Shown here: in pieces, positions 1 to 5,990 of the stretch
How the letters are laid out: each line of letters starts with the position of its first letter
How positions within the stretch are numbered: position 1 is the stretch's first letter
Position numbers and translations under genes: made by a program
Origin: Clostridiales bacterium
GTDB taxonomy: Bacteria > Bacillota_A > Clostridia > Oscillospirales > Oscillospiraceae
Direction of reading: 5' to 3'
Assembly: GCA_019417795.1 (NCBI GenBank)
Contig: DXUR01000133.1
Location: 1 to 6,943 of the forward strand
DNA: 6,943 nucleotides
The notes under the pieces: model-generated
Database searches by the model: none
The model's input: the letters and a program-made list of their open reading frames with translations, nothing else
What the model was told of the DNA's origin: nothing

Positions 1-36
1 GCCGACATTCGGCAGTCCGACGATACCTAATTTCAT
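1..36 (-). CDS. ychF: YchF/Obg-like P-loop ATPase, N-terminal end only (partial)
   Basis: Read on the minus strand, the first 12 codons give MKLGIVGLPNVG, the start of the G1/Walker A region that opens YchF (OLA1-type) ATPases; the motif would continue with K-S/T outside the window. The family binds ATP rather than GTP, associates with ribosomes and has been linked to stress responses. The ATG at 36-34 is preceded by AAGGAG (plus-strand 49-54) at 12 nt, a slightly long but usable spacing. Only the first few percent of the gene is visible. Its upstream DNA is occupied by an integrated element whose int gene ends at 140, so the native ychF promoter appears to have been displaced. Another Obg/Era-type GTPase is possible, but the exact N-terminal string strongly favours YchF. 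Confidence 0.85.
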   Translation of the reverse strand, partial: MKLGIVGLPNVG

Positions 37-79
37 AGTTTTCTCTATCTCCTTAAAAAGTCTTGATTTTCAATGGCTT

Positions 80-90
80 CCGGAATCCGG
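80..90. repeat. Short palindrome CCGGAATCCGG at the int-side end of the element
   Basis: CCGGAATCCGG is a perfect 5-bp inverted repeat around a central A. It lies between the ychF leader and the tandem repeat at 100-121. Its place beyond the integrase gene makes it a candidate for part of an integrase core site or of the chromosomal junction, but there is no independent support. A loosely similar stretch, CGAATCGGTCGCG, occurs at 3038-3050 near the other flank; the match is imperfect and may be chance. Confidence 0.3.
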
Positions 91-99
91 CGCGTTTGG

Positions 100-121
100 T
101 TTACGCCATTTTTACGCCATT
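100..121. repeat. Tandem 11-bp direct repeat TTTACGCCATT x2, probable integrase arm-type site
   Basis: TTTACGCCATT occurs at 100-110 and is repeated without a gap at 111-121, immediately beyond the 3' end of int (stop at 140-142). Tandem repeats of about 11 bp next to int are typical of the arm-type sites bound by the N-terminal domain of Tn916/lambda-type integrases. The spacing of about one helical turn fits side-by-side binding. At the other end of the element the shorter core TTTAC recurs four times at 2885-2961 (GTAAAC, GTAAAC, ATTTAC, GTTTAC), a possible but much weaker counterpart. The repeat is seen directly; its role is inferred. Confidence 0.5.
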
Positions 122-139
122 TTCGCATGGACTTATATG

Positions 140-1321
140 TTAGGAAACCCTGCCTGATTCGAATTGCCGCACAGCCTGATCCAAGGATTCGGATGTGACA
201 TGGACGTATCTGTCCATCGTTGTTTTGATGCTGGCATGACCCAGCAGTTTTTGCAGCACCTTCAGCTGCATACCGCTTTCGATTGCTCTTGTAGCATAGG
301 TATGTCGCAGGGCGTGCATACAAAAGTGTTTGATCCCTGCTTCATCGCAGAGCTTATATAAGTGGGTATCATAGGAACTGTTCTTCGCTGGCTCTCCTGT
401 TCGCCAGTTGATAAAAACAAGATCACGCATGACAAGCCGAGAAGAAACGCCCGTGCGCCGGTCTATGTAATCAAGCGTCTTGTCCAGCGTCGGGGACTCC
501 TTCTGCTCCGGACGGCTGTCCCAAATACCTTTGAGGATTTCATAAGCCCGATCCGTCAACGGTATTGTACGATAGCTGTGCTGCGTTTTGGGAGGACCCG
601 CACGCCAATACTGTTCACCGTGTCGAAACTCCAACGTTTTATTGACCGTGAGCGTGCGCTTTTCAAAGTCAATCGCGTCCCAAGTCAACCCGATCATCTC
701 GCCGGTGCGCAAACCGGTTTCAAGAATCAGTGCGTATTGGTTGTAGCTGCGGGAGCGTTTCGCTGTTTCAAGAAACACACGCTGCTCGTCACGGGTGAGG
801 AACTTAATATCGTCTGTTGCGCGAACCGGCTTTGTAAACCGCACACCGTCCATTGGGTGCTTGGCAATCAGGTCATTCATCTTCGCAGCCTTGAACATCG
901 TACCCATTGTGATATAAGCTTGACGGATGGTGGACCCCGCATAATCAGCATCCATCTGAATGAACACTTTTTTGCAGTGCATCGGCTTGACATTGGCAAT
1001 CATCATTTTGCCCATAACAGGCTGAATATTGTGGACATACCGCTCCCGATAATTGCGGAGCGTATTAGGGGCTAAATCGCCTACAATATTCTCAATCCAG
1101 AAGTCAAACCATTGATCCACCGTCGTATCGGTGGCTACGAAAACATCCTCGTGCGCATCGGCGTATTTTGATTCTTCAATCCAGTTGCGAGCTTCGGGGA
1201 GCGTCGGAAGATACTTCTCATGCCGCCTTCCTGTTTTATCTACGAACCGTGCGTAATATAAACCGTCCTTTCTCTGGCAGATACCCTTACCACATTCTTT
1301 GCCTCGTAAACTTTTACCCAT
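140..1321 (-). CDS. int: Tyrosine recombinase/integrase of a Tn916-like integrative element
   Basis: This 393-aa protein has the usual three-part integrase layout. Residues about 10-57 ([20 protein letters not shown] onward) form the AP2-like three-stranded arm-site DNA-binding domain. Residues about 66-160 form the helical core-binding (SAM-like) domain, and about 172-390 the catalytic domain. All catalytic residues are present: R205 in TGLRTGE, K245 in [10 protein letters not shown]336 and R339 in HALRH, H362 in [10 protein letters not shown], and the nucleophile Y372 in DRYVHV. It should cut and rejoin the element ends through a 3'-phosphotyrosine intermediate. Length is normal for clostridial ICE integrases (about 380-405 aa). 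The ATG at 1321 has AAAGGAG at 1329-1335 with a 7-nt spacer. It lies 91 nt downstream of xis and has its own strong predicted promoter in that gap. Nothing suggests decay. Confidence 0.95.
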   Translation of the reverse strand: MGKSLRGKECGKGICQRKDGLYYARFVDKTGRRHEKYLPTLPEARNWIEESKYADAHEDVFVATDTTVDQWFDFWIENIVGDLAPNTLRNYRERYVHNIQPVMGKMMIANVKPMHCKKVFIQMDADYAGSTIRQAYITMGTMFKAAKMNDLIAKHPMDGVRFTKPVRATDDIKFLTRDEQRVFLETAKRSRSYNQYALILETGLRTGEMIGLTWDAIDFEKRTLTVNKTLEFRHGEQYWRAGPPKTQHSYRTIPLTDRAYEILKGIWDSRPEQKESPTLDKTLDYIDRRTGVSSRLVMRDLVFINWRTGEPAKNSSYDTHLYKLCDEAGIKHFCMHALRHTYATRAIESGMQLKVLQKLLGHASIKTTMDRYVHVTSESLDQAVRQFESGRVS

Positions 1322-1369
1322 TCGGAAACTCCTTTCTCACTATGAGAAGAAGCCCCTATGCATTTTATA

Positions 1370-1398
1370 ATTGTAGCACAAGGACTTTCTTTTCTCAA
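1370..1398 (-). promoter_or_regulatory. Predicted sigma-A promoter for int
   Basis: On the minus strand, TTGAGA (-35; plus positions 1393-1398) is followed by exactly 17 nt and TACAAT (-10; 1370-1375), each 5/6 to consensus. A TG one base before the -10 gives an extended -10 (TGCTACAAT). It lies between xis and int, so int can be transcribed independently of xis. The start would fall about 40 nt upstream of the int ATG. Confidence 0.7.
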
Positions 1399-1412
1399 TA
1401 GTGAACTTACCG

Positions 1413-1616
1413 TCAAGTCATCAACTTATGGCTGATATATTGCTCGAACTCCCTGCGTTTGACCAGCTTTTTGGACCCAACATAGAGAACAAACGGGCAA
1501 TTCGGACTGCGCAGCGTACTCTCGATCTTGTTGATCCCAATGTTGCCGTATGCTGCGGCTTCCTTAATCGTCAGCGTCATTTTGAGATGAATCGGCACTT
1601 GCAATTCCTCGACCAT
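1413..1616 (-). CDS. xis: Tn916-like excisionase
   Basis: This 67-aa basic protein has the layout of Tn916 Xis, which from memory is also 67 aa. A short N-terminal lead (VPIHLKM) precedes TLTIKEAAAYGNIGINKIESTLR, the MerR-like winged-helix DNA-recognition segment. It is followed by the wing, FVLYVGSKKLVKRREFEQYI. Xis proteins bend DNA at the element ends and bias the integrase toward excision. The ATG at 1616 has AGGTGGT at 1623-1629 with a 6-nt spacer. It starts 18 nt after the stop of the 217-aa gene and precedes int, matching the xis-int order of Tn916 elements, so it is probably co-transcribed with the upstream genes. Family membership is clear; in vivo activity is inferred. Confidence 0.88.
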   Translation of the reverse strand: MVEELQVPIHLKMTLTIKEAAAYGNIGINKIESTLRSPNCPFVLYVGSKKLVKRREFEQYISHKLMT

Positions 1617-1634
1617 ACTGTTACCACCTGTGTG

Positions 1635-2288
1635 TTACATTCCGGACTGTTGACTTAGAAACGTAGCATTTGGGGAAAGTAAGAGTTCGTCTGAGCTATC
1701 ATCTCTTTCCGTATCCAAGTCCAGCAGCCATTTGTCTGGGATCGCGATCAGATTGGGTCCTGTGTTGCAGATCCGTTTTACAACATCTGCCTGGCACGAA
1801 AACAATGCGCCTCTATCCAGCTCTGCCCGCATTTGCTTCCCCTTTTTCAAGGCATACGCCTCCGAAAGCAGCTCCAGACTGAACAGATACAGCGGAAGCA
1901 TAGATGCTTTGCAAATGCCGTTTTGCTGCAAGTACCGCTGAAACCGATACAGCGCCATTTCATCCAGCGCCAGCTTCATCAGCCGCAGGCCCATCTCATC
2001 GACGGTGAAATAATGAAAGCTGCTGTTCTTGCTGAAATGGATCAGACGGCTACGCGGGTTTACCCCCTGAGCCATCAGATTTTCGATCAGGTCCCACTTG
2101 TCACCAAGAAGGATCGAGCTTCCGCATGTCCGGCCATATCCTAACGGCGAGGAAGCAACCCGGTCGAGAAACATCCGCTCTGCTTCCTCCGACCAAAGCA
2201 AGTTGCTGTCGCCAAGATAATAAACCGACATTTCGGCTGGTTCATTTTTGCGCAAGAGAAATGCCAATCTTGTATCAAAACAGCACAA
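1635..2288 (-). CDS. Unrecognised 217-aa element-encoded protein
   Basis: I do not recognise this family. The chosen start is TTG at 2288-2286 because GGAGG (2293-2297) lies 4 nt upstream; the first internal ATG (residue 20) has no ribosome site. No signal peptide or convincing membrane span is visible. The middle (about 95-150: VDEMGLRLMKLALDEMALYRFQRYLQ, then MLPLYLFSLELLSEAYALKKGKQ) looks helical, and the C-terminus (about 192-217) is acidic and low in structure. Cysteines are scattered (2, 3, 55, 126, 165, 174) without a zinc-site spacing. It lies 57 nt after the winged-helix gene and 18 nt before xis, so it is most likely translated from the same transcript. That position suggests an element-maintenance or regulatory role, but it could equally be the element's only cargo. 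The ribosome site, the tight spacing and a frame open across 217 codons support real coding. Confidence 0.7.
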   Translation of the reverse strand: MCCFDTRLAFLLRKNEPAEMSVYYLGDSNLLWSEEAERMFLDRVASSPLGYGRTCGSSILLGDKWDLIENLMAQGVNPRSRLIHFSKNSSFHYFTVDEMGLRLMKLALDEMALYRFQRYLQQNGICKASMLPLYLFSLELLSEAYALKKGKQMRAELDRGALFSCQADVVKRICNTGPNLIAIPDKWLLDLDTERDDSSDELLLSPNATFLSQQSGM

Positions 2289-2345
2289 GTAACCTCCGTT
2301 CTGTCAGCCGGCACTCATTCTAAAAGACATAACCAGTGAGATTTT

Positions 2346-2768
2346 TTACGGCCCGCCCTTGTTTCCATCCGAGACAGATTTACTACATATAGCCATGGGG
2401 GTATGCGAACGAAGGGGTGACGGCGGCAGCTTCCAGCCCTGACAAAACTCATATCGGTTTGGTTCGCGTGTTGGCTTTCCGGAATAGACTCTGATAAAAC
2501 GAGCGGCTTCCAGCTCGTTGATGTGCTTCCGCAGGCTGGAAGGCGCGATCCCGTACTTTTTTGCGTCCTTTTGTGGAAGAATGAAATTCTTCCTTCCGCC
2601 GCTCTCCATGGCCATGCAGAAATAGAGAAACCGGCTGCCGGTGCTGAGTGCGTGGAACTGCTTGGAGAGGAGCTGTGAGTTTCCAACCTGAATGAATCGT
2701 TTTTCTTTGTTATCCACCTTGGCGGATAAGGCCGGTACAATCGTAGGTCCGTGTTTTCGTTTGCTCAA
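2346..2768 (-). CDS. Winged-helix DNA-binding protein of an integrative element (replication-initiator-like or regulator)
   Basis: This 140-aa protein is largely a single winged-helix domain. A basic N-terminus (MSKRKHGP) leads into F25-IQVGN and a first helix (about 35-58, SKQFHALSTGSRFLYFCMAM). Next come a helix-turn-helix (about 65-92, PQKDAKKYGIAPSSLRKHIN and on to ARFI) and a wing (about 93-109, VYSGKPTREPNRYEF). This pattern resembles the N-terminal domain of RepA-type initiators and the winged-helix proteins common in clostridial ICEs; a transcriptional regulator is equally possible. The start is TTG at 2768-2766, with AAGGAG (2775-2780) at 6 nt. The C-terminal 28 residues look unstructured, and no second domain is present, unlike longer initiators. 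It is the first gene of the minus-strand run toward xis and int, and inverted repeats lie just upstream (2873-2943), possible targets of its own product. Confidence 0.75.
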   Translation of the reverse strand: MSKRKHGPTIVPALSAKVDNKEKRFIQVGNSQLLSKQFHALSTGSRFLYFCMAMESGGRKNFILPQKDAKKYGIAPSSLRKHINELEAARFIRVYSGKPTREPNRYEFCQGWKLPPSPLRSHTPMAICSKSVSDGNKGGP

Positions 2769-3083
2769 ATCAAACTCCTTCTTTCGTGTGAGAATAGGGG
2801 GGTGGATGTCTCATCCCTTCGTAATAAATGCAGAAAACCGGCCCTGTTTGACCACCCATTCAAGGCAAAAAAATTACACTCAATGTAAACTTTCGTAAAC
2901 ACAGAATGATCTGAATTTACGTTAGGTCTACACTGAGTGTAATGCTTGTGAGTATGTTTACTTATTCCAACGTTAAGCGTAGTGTGACATCGAATGGGTA
3001 TCTTCCGGTACACAGCCGAGAAAGGCGACTCTTTTTGCGAATCGGTCGCGGAACACTTCTCCGGCAGGATCTGCGCCGCATGC
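2769..3083. other. Gene-free 315-bp junction between the element and the LtaS-type gene
   Basis: I see no credible gene here. A 109-aa open frame on the minus strand lacks a ribosome site and family resemblance. The stretch holds the ribosome site of the winged-helix gene, a set of inverted and TTTAC-type repeats (2873-2961), and presumably the element's second end. No convincing sigma-A promoter for the element genes could be picked. The best candidate is a TGTAAT -10 inside the repeat at 2874-2888 with a poor -35. No GC-rich hairpin plus T-run terminator follows the LtaS-type stop codon at 3084-3086. Confidence 0.6.
2873..2943. repeat. Inverted-repeat cluster upstream of the winged-helix gene, candidate operator or replication/arm site
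   Basis: ATTACACTCA (2873-2882) and its exact reverse complement TGAGTGTAAT (2934-2943) are 51 nt apart. Each copy also sits inside its own smaller palindrome: TTACA-N5-TGTAA at 2874-2888 and TACACTGAGTGTA at 2929-2941. Between and beyond them are GTAAAC at 2885-2890 and 2895-2900 (exactly 10 bp apart), ATTTAC at 2915-2920 and GTTTAC at 2956-2961. Paired palindromes of this kind typically bind dimeric regulators with looping. Since the element end must be close, integrase or Xis arm sites are an alternative. Confidence 0.5.
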
Positions 3084-5750
3084 TCAGCTGCCAATATCCA
3101 GCTCGTAGGTGCAGAGGTAGAACAGGAACGACGTCATCTGGTAGCGGCTGATGCGGGTGCCAGCGGATGCCAGCAGCTCGTCAAGGCTGCTGTCCCGGGT
3201 AGTGATGTCCTTTTCATCGCACCAGAGCATCGCTTTGGCTGCCTCTCTGTTGAGATTGGGGTTATCTCGAAGGAGCTGCCTGAGCTGCGTCTGATCCACG
3301 CCGGTATCAACGCCTGCCATGATCGCGTAGCGGCGAATCAGTACGCATGCCGTCTGATAGTCCACCTTGTCATCGTATTCGGCATTGGGATCATTTTGCC
3401 GGAGCAGCCTTGTCTGATAGGCCCAGCACACGGCATTATAATAGGGATGGGTCGCGTTGAATTCCTCGTTTTCGTAGTCAGCCGGAAGGGCGGTGTTGTC
3501 CGTTTCCGGTCGACCTGCGATGCGGTAGAGCACATCGACAAACTCGCCCAGCCTTGCCGTGGCCTTGCCGCCGAAGGTATCCGGTGTCTCCGGCTCCACA
3601 TAGCCCTTGCGGTACATGTAGAGAACGCTGGCCTGATTGAAAATGCTCTTGATGTCCGTGAATACCACCGTGTCCGCAAGGCTTCCGCCGCTGGACTCCC
3701 TGGCAAAGACGTGGGCGTAGTAATCGCTGTTGAGGATGTTGCCGGAGAGCTGGAACCGGCTGTCCACATAGAGCCGGTAGGCTTCCGCCAGCTCGTCGGA
3801 GACTGTGGTATTCTCGTCGGCGGGGATCACGGTTTCCGTACCGGCGTCATAGCGGAAGGTCTTCGTCAGAAAGGACTTATCCGACAGCACCGCTACATGG
3901 AGGCCGCTGGAGAGCACATCGGTGCCCGCCAGCAGACGGGAATCATAGTCCACACCGAAGAGGTTCAGCAGCGTCGGCAGAATGTCTGCCGTGGAGCAGT
4001 ATTCATCCACCACGATGTTCTCCGAAAGACCGGGGACATAGCAGATAAAACTGTTGCGGTACTTTTCAAAGGTCGTGTCCAACGTCTGCCCTGCCAGCTC
4101 GTTGTACTCGTCTTCGGTCAGGCCGTAGGGGTAGTGGTCGTTGGTCAGGACGATGCAGGTCTTGTCGGCAACGCCAGCTTCCTCCAGCCGCTGCATCAGG
4201 TACTCCAGCGCATACTCCAGCTCCAGATTGCAGGCAATGTACGCCTTCACCGGCTCAGAATAGGGCAGATCTTTCACCGCGTCGCGGTTTTTGGCGCTCA
4301 TGGCGTTGTCCCAGTTGTACTGGTAGTGACCGCTGAAGGTCATGTAATAAGCGTGGAAGGGTTCTCCGCTGTTGATGTAGTCGTCTACGGAGGCCTCCAT
4401 CATCTCCAGATCGGAGGAGGGCCAGTTGATCTTCATGGCCAGACCAGAATCCGCCGCCTTGAACGTGTAGCCCATGTTGGCGTGGGTGATGTTCCGGTTG
4501 TAGAAATCCCCGATGTAGTCGTGATAGGCCCAGGTCTGATAGCCCATGCCCTTGAGCGCATTGCCCAGGCAGAACGGCAGATAGTTGGTGCCCGCCACAT
4601 TGAAGCTGGAATCCGTCTTCGTGCGGGACATATCCGGATAAAGCCCCATGCACATGGTGTATTCGCCGTTGGTGGTGACGGACTGAAACGTGCCGTAGTA
4701 ATTTTCAAAGAGAATACCCGTATGGCTCAGCTTGTAGAGCGTCGGCGTCAGCTCCTCGCTGATAAACCACGGGCAGAAGCTCTCGGCGCAGAGGGTGATG
4801 AGGTTATAGTCCTTAAGAAGTCCTGTGTAGTTGTTTTTGCGGGTGGGCGTTGCATTTGCCAGATACTCGTCTGTGGCCTTGAGGATATCGCTGCCGGCGC
4901 TGCCTGCCAGAGCCGTAAAATCGATGCTTTCGATCACGTTATAGGAGTTGCTGCTGTATGTCCGCGGAACATCGCTTATATTCAAGGACGACGGCGTGAT
5001 CATAATGCTGCCGCTGCCGCCGAAGAGCATGTATCGAAGCTCCTGCGCCGTGGTGGCCAGCATGCCGATTTTTTTATAACTGCTGTCGGTGGAGGTGTTC
5101 ACATTGGTGAAGGTACGATAGGCGGAAAAGGCGTTGTCCCGTCCAACATACATGAGTCCCGTGACCGTCAGCAGCAGTGCGAGGAGCACGGCAAAGGAGG
5201 CCATAGTCTGTTTCCAGCGCAGCCGGAACCTCATAGCCTGTACCCTCCGCAGGGCAAGGCAGAGGATCACGGCAATCAGCGGCAGCAGGAGGAGCAGGAT
5301 CTTCAGCAGATTTTGGCGGATCCCATAGAGAAGCTGCGAGTTGAAATTGACGATCACATTTCCGCCCATGCCGATCTGGCTGACGGGCATGAAATCTCCG
5401 AAGATGCAGTGATAGACCAGCTGCACCTCGGCCAGCATCACCTGTGCTGCCACCAGTAGAAGCCCTGTGATCTGGCGCAGAACCTTTGGCAGGCTTGAGA
5501 CTACCAGCGTGCAGAGTGCGCCACCCAGCAGGCCAAACAGGACAGGATATCCCACGTACCGGTCCATCGAGCCGAATACGCACAGATGCAGGCACAGCTC
5601 CACATAAACGCCGGTCAGGCAGAACAGCAGGAGATTTTTGCGCCACGTATTCCAAAGGCCATGGCTCATGGACACTGCCGCTTCAGCAGCAGTGCCAGAG
5701 CCTTGATTTGTATTTGTCATGGATACATCGGATGTTTTTTCTTTGAGCAT
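3084..5750 (-). CDS. LtaS-type lipoteichoic acid synthase family protein with C-terminal SLH-like repeats
   Basis: This 888-aa membrane enzyme of the sulfatase/alkaline-phosphatase fold probably transfers glycerol-phosphate (or a related polyol-phosphate) from lipid to a growing teichoic-acid-type polymer outside the cell. Five N-terminal membrane spans are visible (about 37-58, 66-87, 95-117, 147-168, 183-203), as in LtaS. The outward-facing catalytic domain (about 313-600) keeps the full metal and nucleophile set: E323 (LCAESF), the probable nucleophile T359 (VTTNGEY), H410 (AYHDY, followed by FYNRN), H475 (FSGHYQY) and D538-H539 (TNDHYPYG). After about residue 695 come three degenerate S-layer-homology-like repeats (about 696-747, 766-809, 838-880), making it longer than the roughly 650-aa S. 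aureus LtaS. The ATG at 5750 follows GGGAG (5758-5762) at 7 nt; M11 has no ribosome site. It is divergent from the K+ channel gene. Substrate specificity cannot be read from the sequence. Confidence 0.9.
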   Translation of the reverse strand: MLKEKTSDVSMTNTNQGSGTAAEAAVSMSHGLWNTWRKNLLLFCLTGVYVELCLHLCVFGSMDRYVGYPVLFGLLGGALCTLVVSSLPKVLRQITGLLLVAAQVMLAEVQLVYHCIFGDFMPVSQIGMGGNVIVNFNSQLLYGIRQNLLKILLLLLPLIAVILCLALRRVQAMRFRLRWKQTMASFAVLLALLLTVTGLMYVGRDNAFSAYRTFTNVNTSTDSSYKKIGMLATTAQELRYMLFGGSGSIMITPSSLNISDVPRTYSSNSYNVIESIDFTALAGSAGSDILKATDEYLANATPTRKNNYTGLLKDYNLITLCAESFCPWFISEELTPTLYKLSHTGILFENYYGTFQSVTTNGEYTMCMGLYPDMSRTKTDSSFNVAGTNYLPFCLGNALKGMGYQTWAYHDYIGDFYNRNITHANMGYTFKAADSGLAMKINWPSSDLEMMEASVDDYINSGEPFHAYYMTFSGHYQYNWDNAMSAKNRDAVKDLPYSEPVKAYIACNLELEYALEYLMQRLEEAGVADKTCIVLTNDHYPYGLTEDEYNELAGQTLDTTFEKYRNSFICYVPGLSENIVVDEYCSTADILPTLLNLFGVDYDSRLLAGTDVLSSGLHVAVLSDKSFLTKTFRYDAGTETVIPADENTTVSDELAEAYRLYVDSRFQLSGNILNSDYYAHVFARESSGGSLADTVVFTDIKSIFNQASVLYMYRKGYVEPETPDTFGGKATARLGEFVDVLYRIAGRPETDNTALPADYENEEFNATHPYYNAVCWAYQTRLLRQNDPNAEYDDKVDYQTACVLIRRYAIMAGVDTGVDQTQLRQLLRDNPNLNREAAKAMLWCDEKDITTRDSSLDELLASAGTRISRYQMTSFLFYLCTYELDIGS

Positions 5751-5822
5751 ATTAGTTCTCCCGTTGGGGCTTTTTTAAAAAGCTTCGTAGAATTTCAGCT
5801 GAATATGACAGATAGAGAGCTT

Positions 5823-5851
5823 ATCTTAGAACAAATATTAAAAAAAGGCAA
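5823..5851 (-). promoter_or_regulatory. Predicted promoter for the LtaS-type gene
   Basis: On the minus strand, TTGCCT (plus 5846-5851) and TAAGAT (plus 5823-5828) are separated by exactly 17 nt of A/T-rich spacer. Both hexamers are 4/6 to consensus. Transcription would begin about 65 nt upstream of the ATG at 5750. It is moderate in quality but well placed. Confidence 0.45.
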
Positions 5852-5854
5852 GGG

Positions 5855-5885
5855 TTCCTGTAAAAAATCAGGAAAGATTTACAGG
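5855..5885. repeat. Overlapping, mutually exclusive inverted repeats just upstream of the LtaS-type promoter
   Basis: Two perfect inverted repeats share bases. CCTGTAAA (5857-5864) pairs with TTTACAGG (5878-5885), and TTCCTG (5855-5860) pairs with CAGGAA (5869-5874). Only one hairpin or cruciform can form at a time. They adjoin the -35 at 5846-5851 of the predicted minus-strand promoter, so a regulator-binding site is the simplest reading. No T-run makes either a terminator. Confidence 0.45.
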
Positions 5886-5927
5886 TCACGCGGAGAATTC
5901 TATGCACCAAAGTCTGTCAACCGCAGC

Positions 5928-5953
5928 TTTGCAGCCCGCCTCTGGGCTGCAAA
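5928..5953. repeat. Perfect 10-bp stem-loop between divergent promoters
   Basis: TTTGCAGCCC (5928-5937) and GGGCTGCAAA (5944-5953) form an unbroken 10-bp stem around a 6-nt loop. It lies between the predicted LtaS-type promoter (5823-5851) and the K+ channel promoter (5991-6019). No run of T follows on either strand, so it is not a standard terminator. A shared operator for the two divergent genes is plausible. Confidence 0.55.
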
Positions 5954-5990
5954 TAAGAACTCTGCACCTGAAAATTGTACAAGATACATA

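Larger units (their letters stand above)
91..2995 (-). mobile_element. Compact Tn916-like integrative element (int, xis, unknown ORF, winged-helix protein); ends approximate
   Basis: Four co-directional genes encode a tyrosine integrase, a Tn916-type excisionase, an unknown protein and a winged-helix protein. They are wedged between the 5' end of ychF and the 3' end of an LtaS-type gene. Sampled stretches of the element look lower in GC than the LtaS-type gene. No relaxase, coupling protein, type IV secretion or phage structural gene is present in the roughly 2.9 kb. I found no long direct repeat shared by the two flanks. That is compatible with Tn916-family recombination, which uses short heterologous coupling sequences, but it leaves the boundaries unfixed: the left end lies somewhere in about 55-121 and the right end somewhere in about 2790-3083. 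It could be a minimal self-integrating element, a satellite mobilised by another element, or an internally deleted ICE. Confidence 0.6.

Noticed and set aside
362..1075. A 237-aa plus-strand frame opposite int
   Set aside because: It is antisense to the integrase, which has all catalytic residues and a good ribosome site; the plus-strand product shows no motif.
3038..3050. CGAATCGGTCGCG as a second attachment copy matching GGAATCCGGCGCG at 82-94
   Set aside because: Only about 10 of 13 bases agree and there are other equally weak pairings between the flanks, so it cannot define an att core.
2765..3094. A 109-aa minus-strand open frame between the LtaS-type gene and the winged-helix gene
   Set aside because: It has no ribosome site, crosses the repeat cluster and overlaps the start of the winged-helix gene; the composition is not protein-like.
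2994..5459. An 821-codon open frame on the plus strand, opposite the LtaS-type gene
   Set aside because: It is fully antisense to a gene with intact catalytic motifs. Its product is a run of V/G/H/I-rich sequence with no domain, typical of the complementary strand of a GC-biased gene, and the long length follows from codon bias.
5769..5783. GCTTTTTTAAAAAGC near-palindrome in the LtaS-type leader
   Set aside because: It is an A/T run with a two-base GC clamp, too weak as a terminator hairpin and common by chance in leaders.
5897..5920. Consensus-like TTGACA and TAGAAT on the minus strand
   Set aside because: The spacer is only 12 nt, too short for sigma-A recognition.
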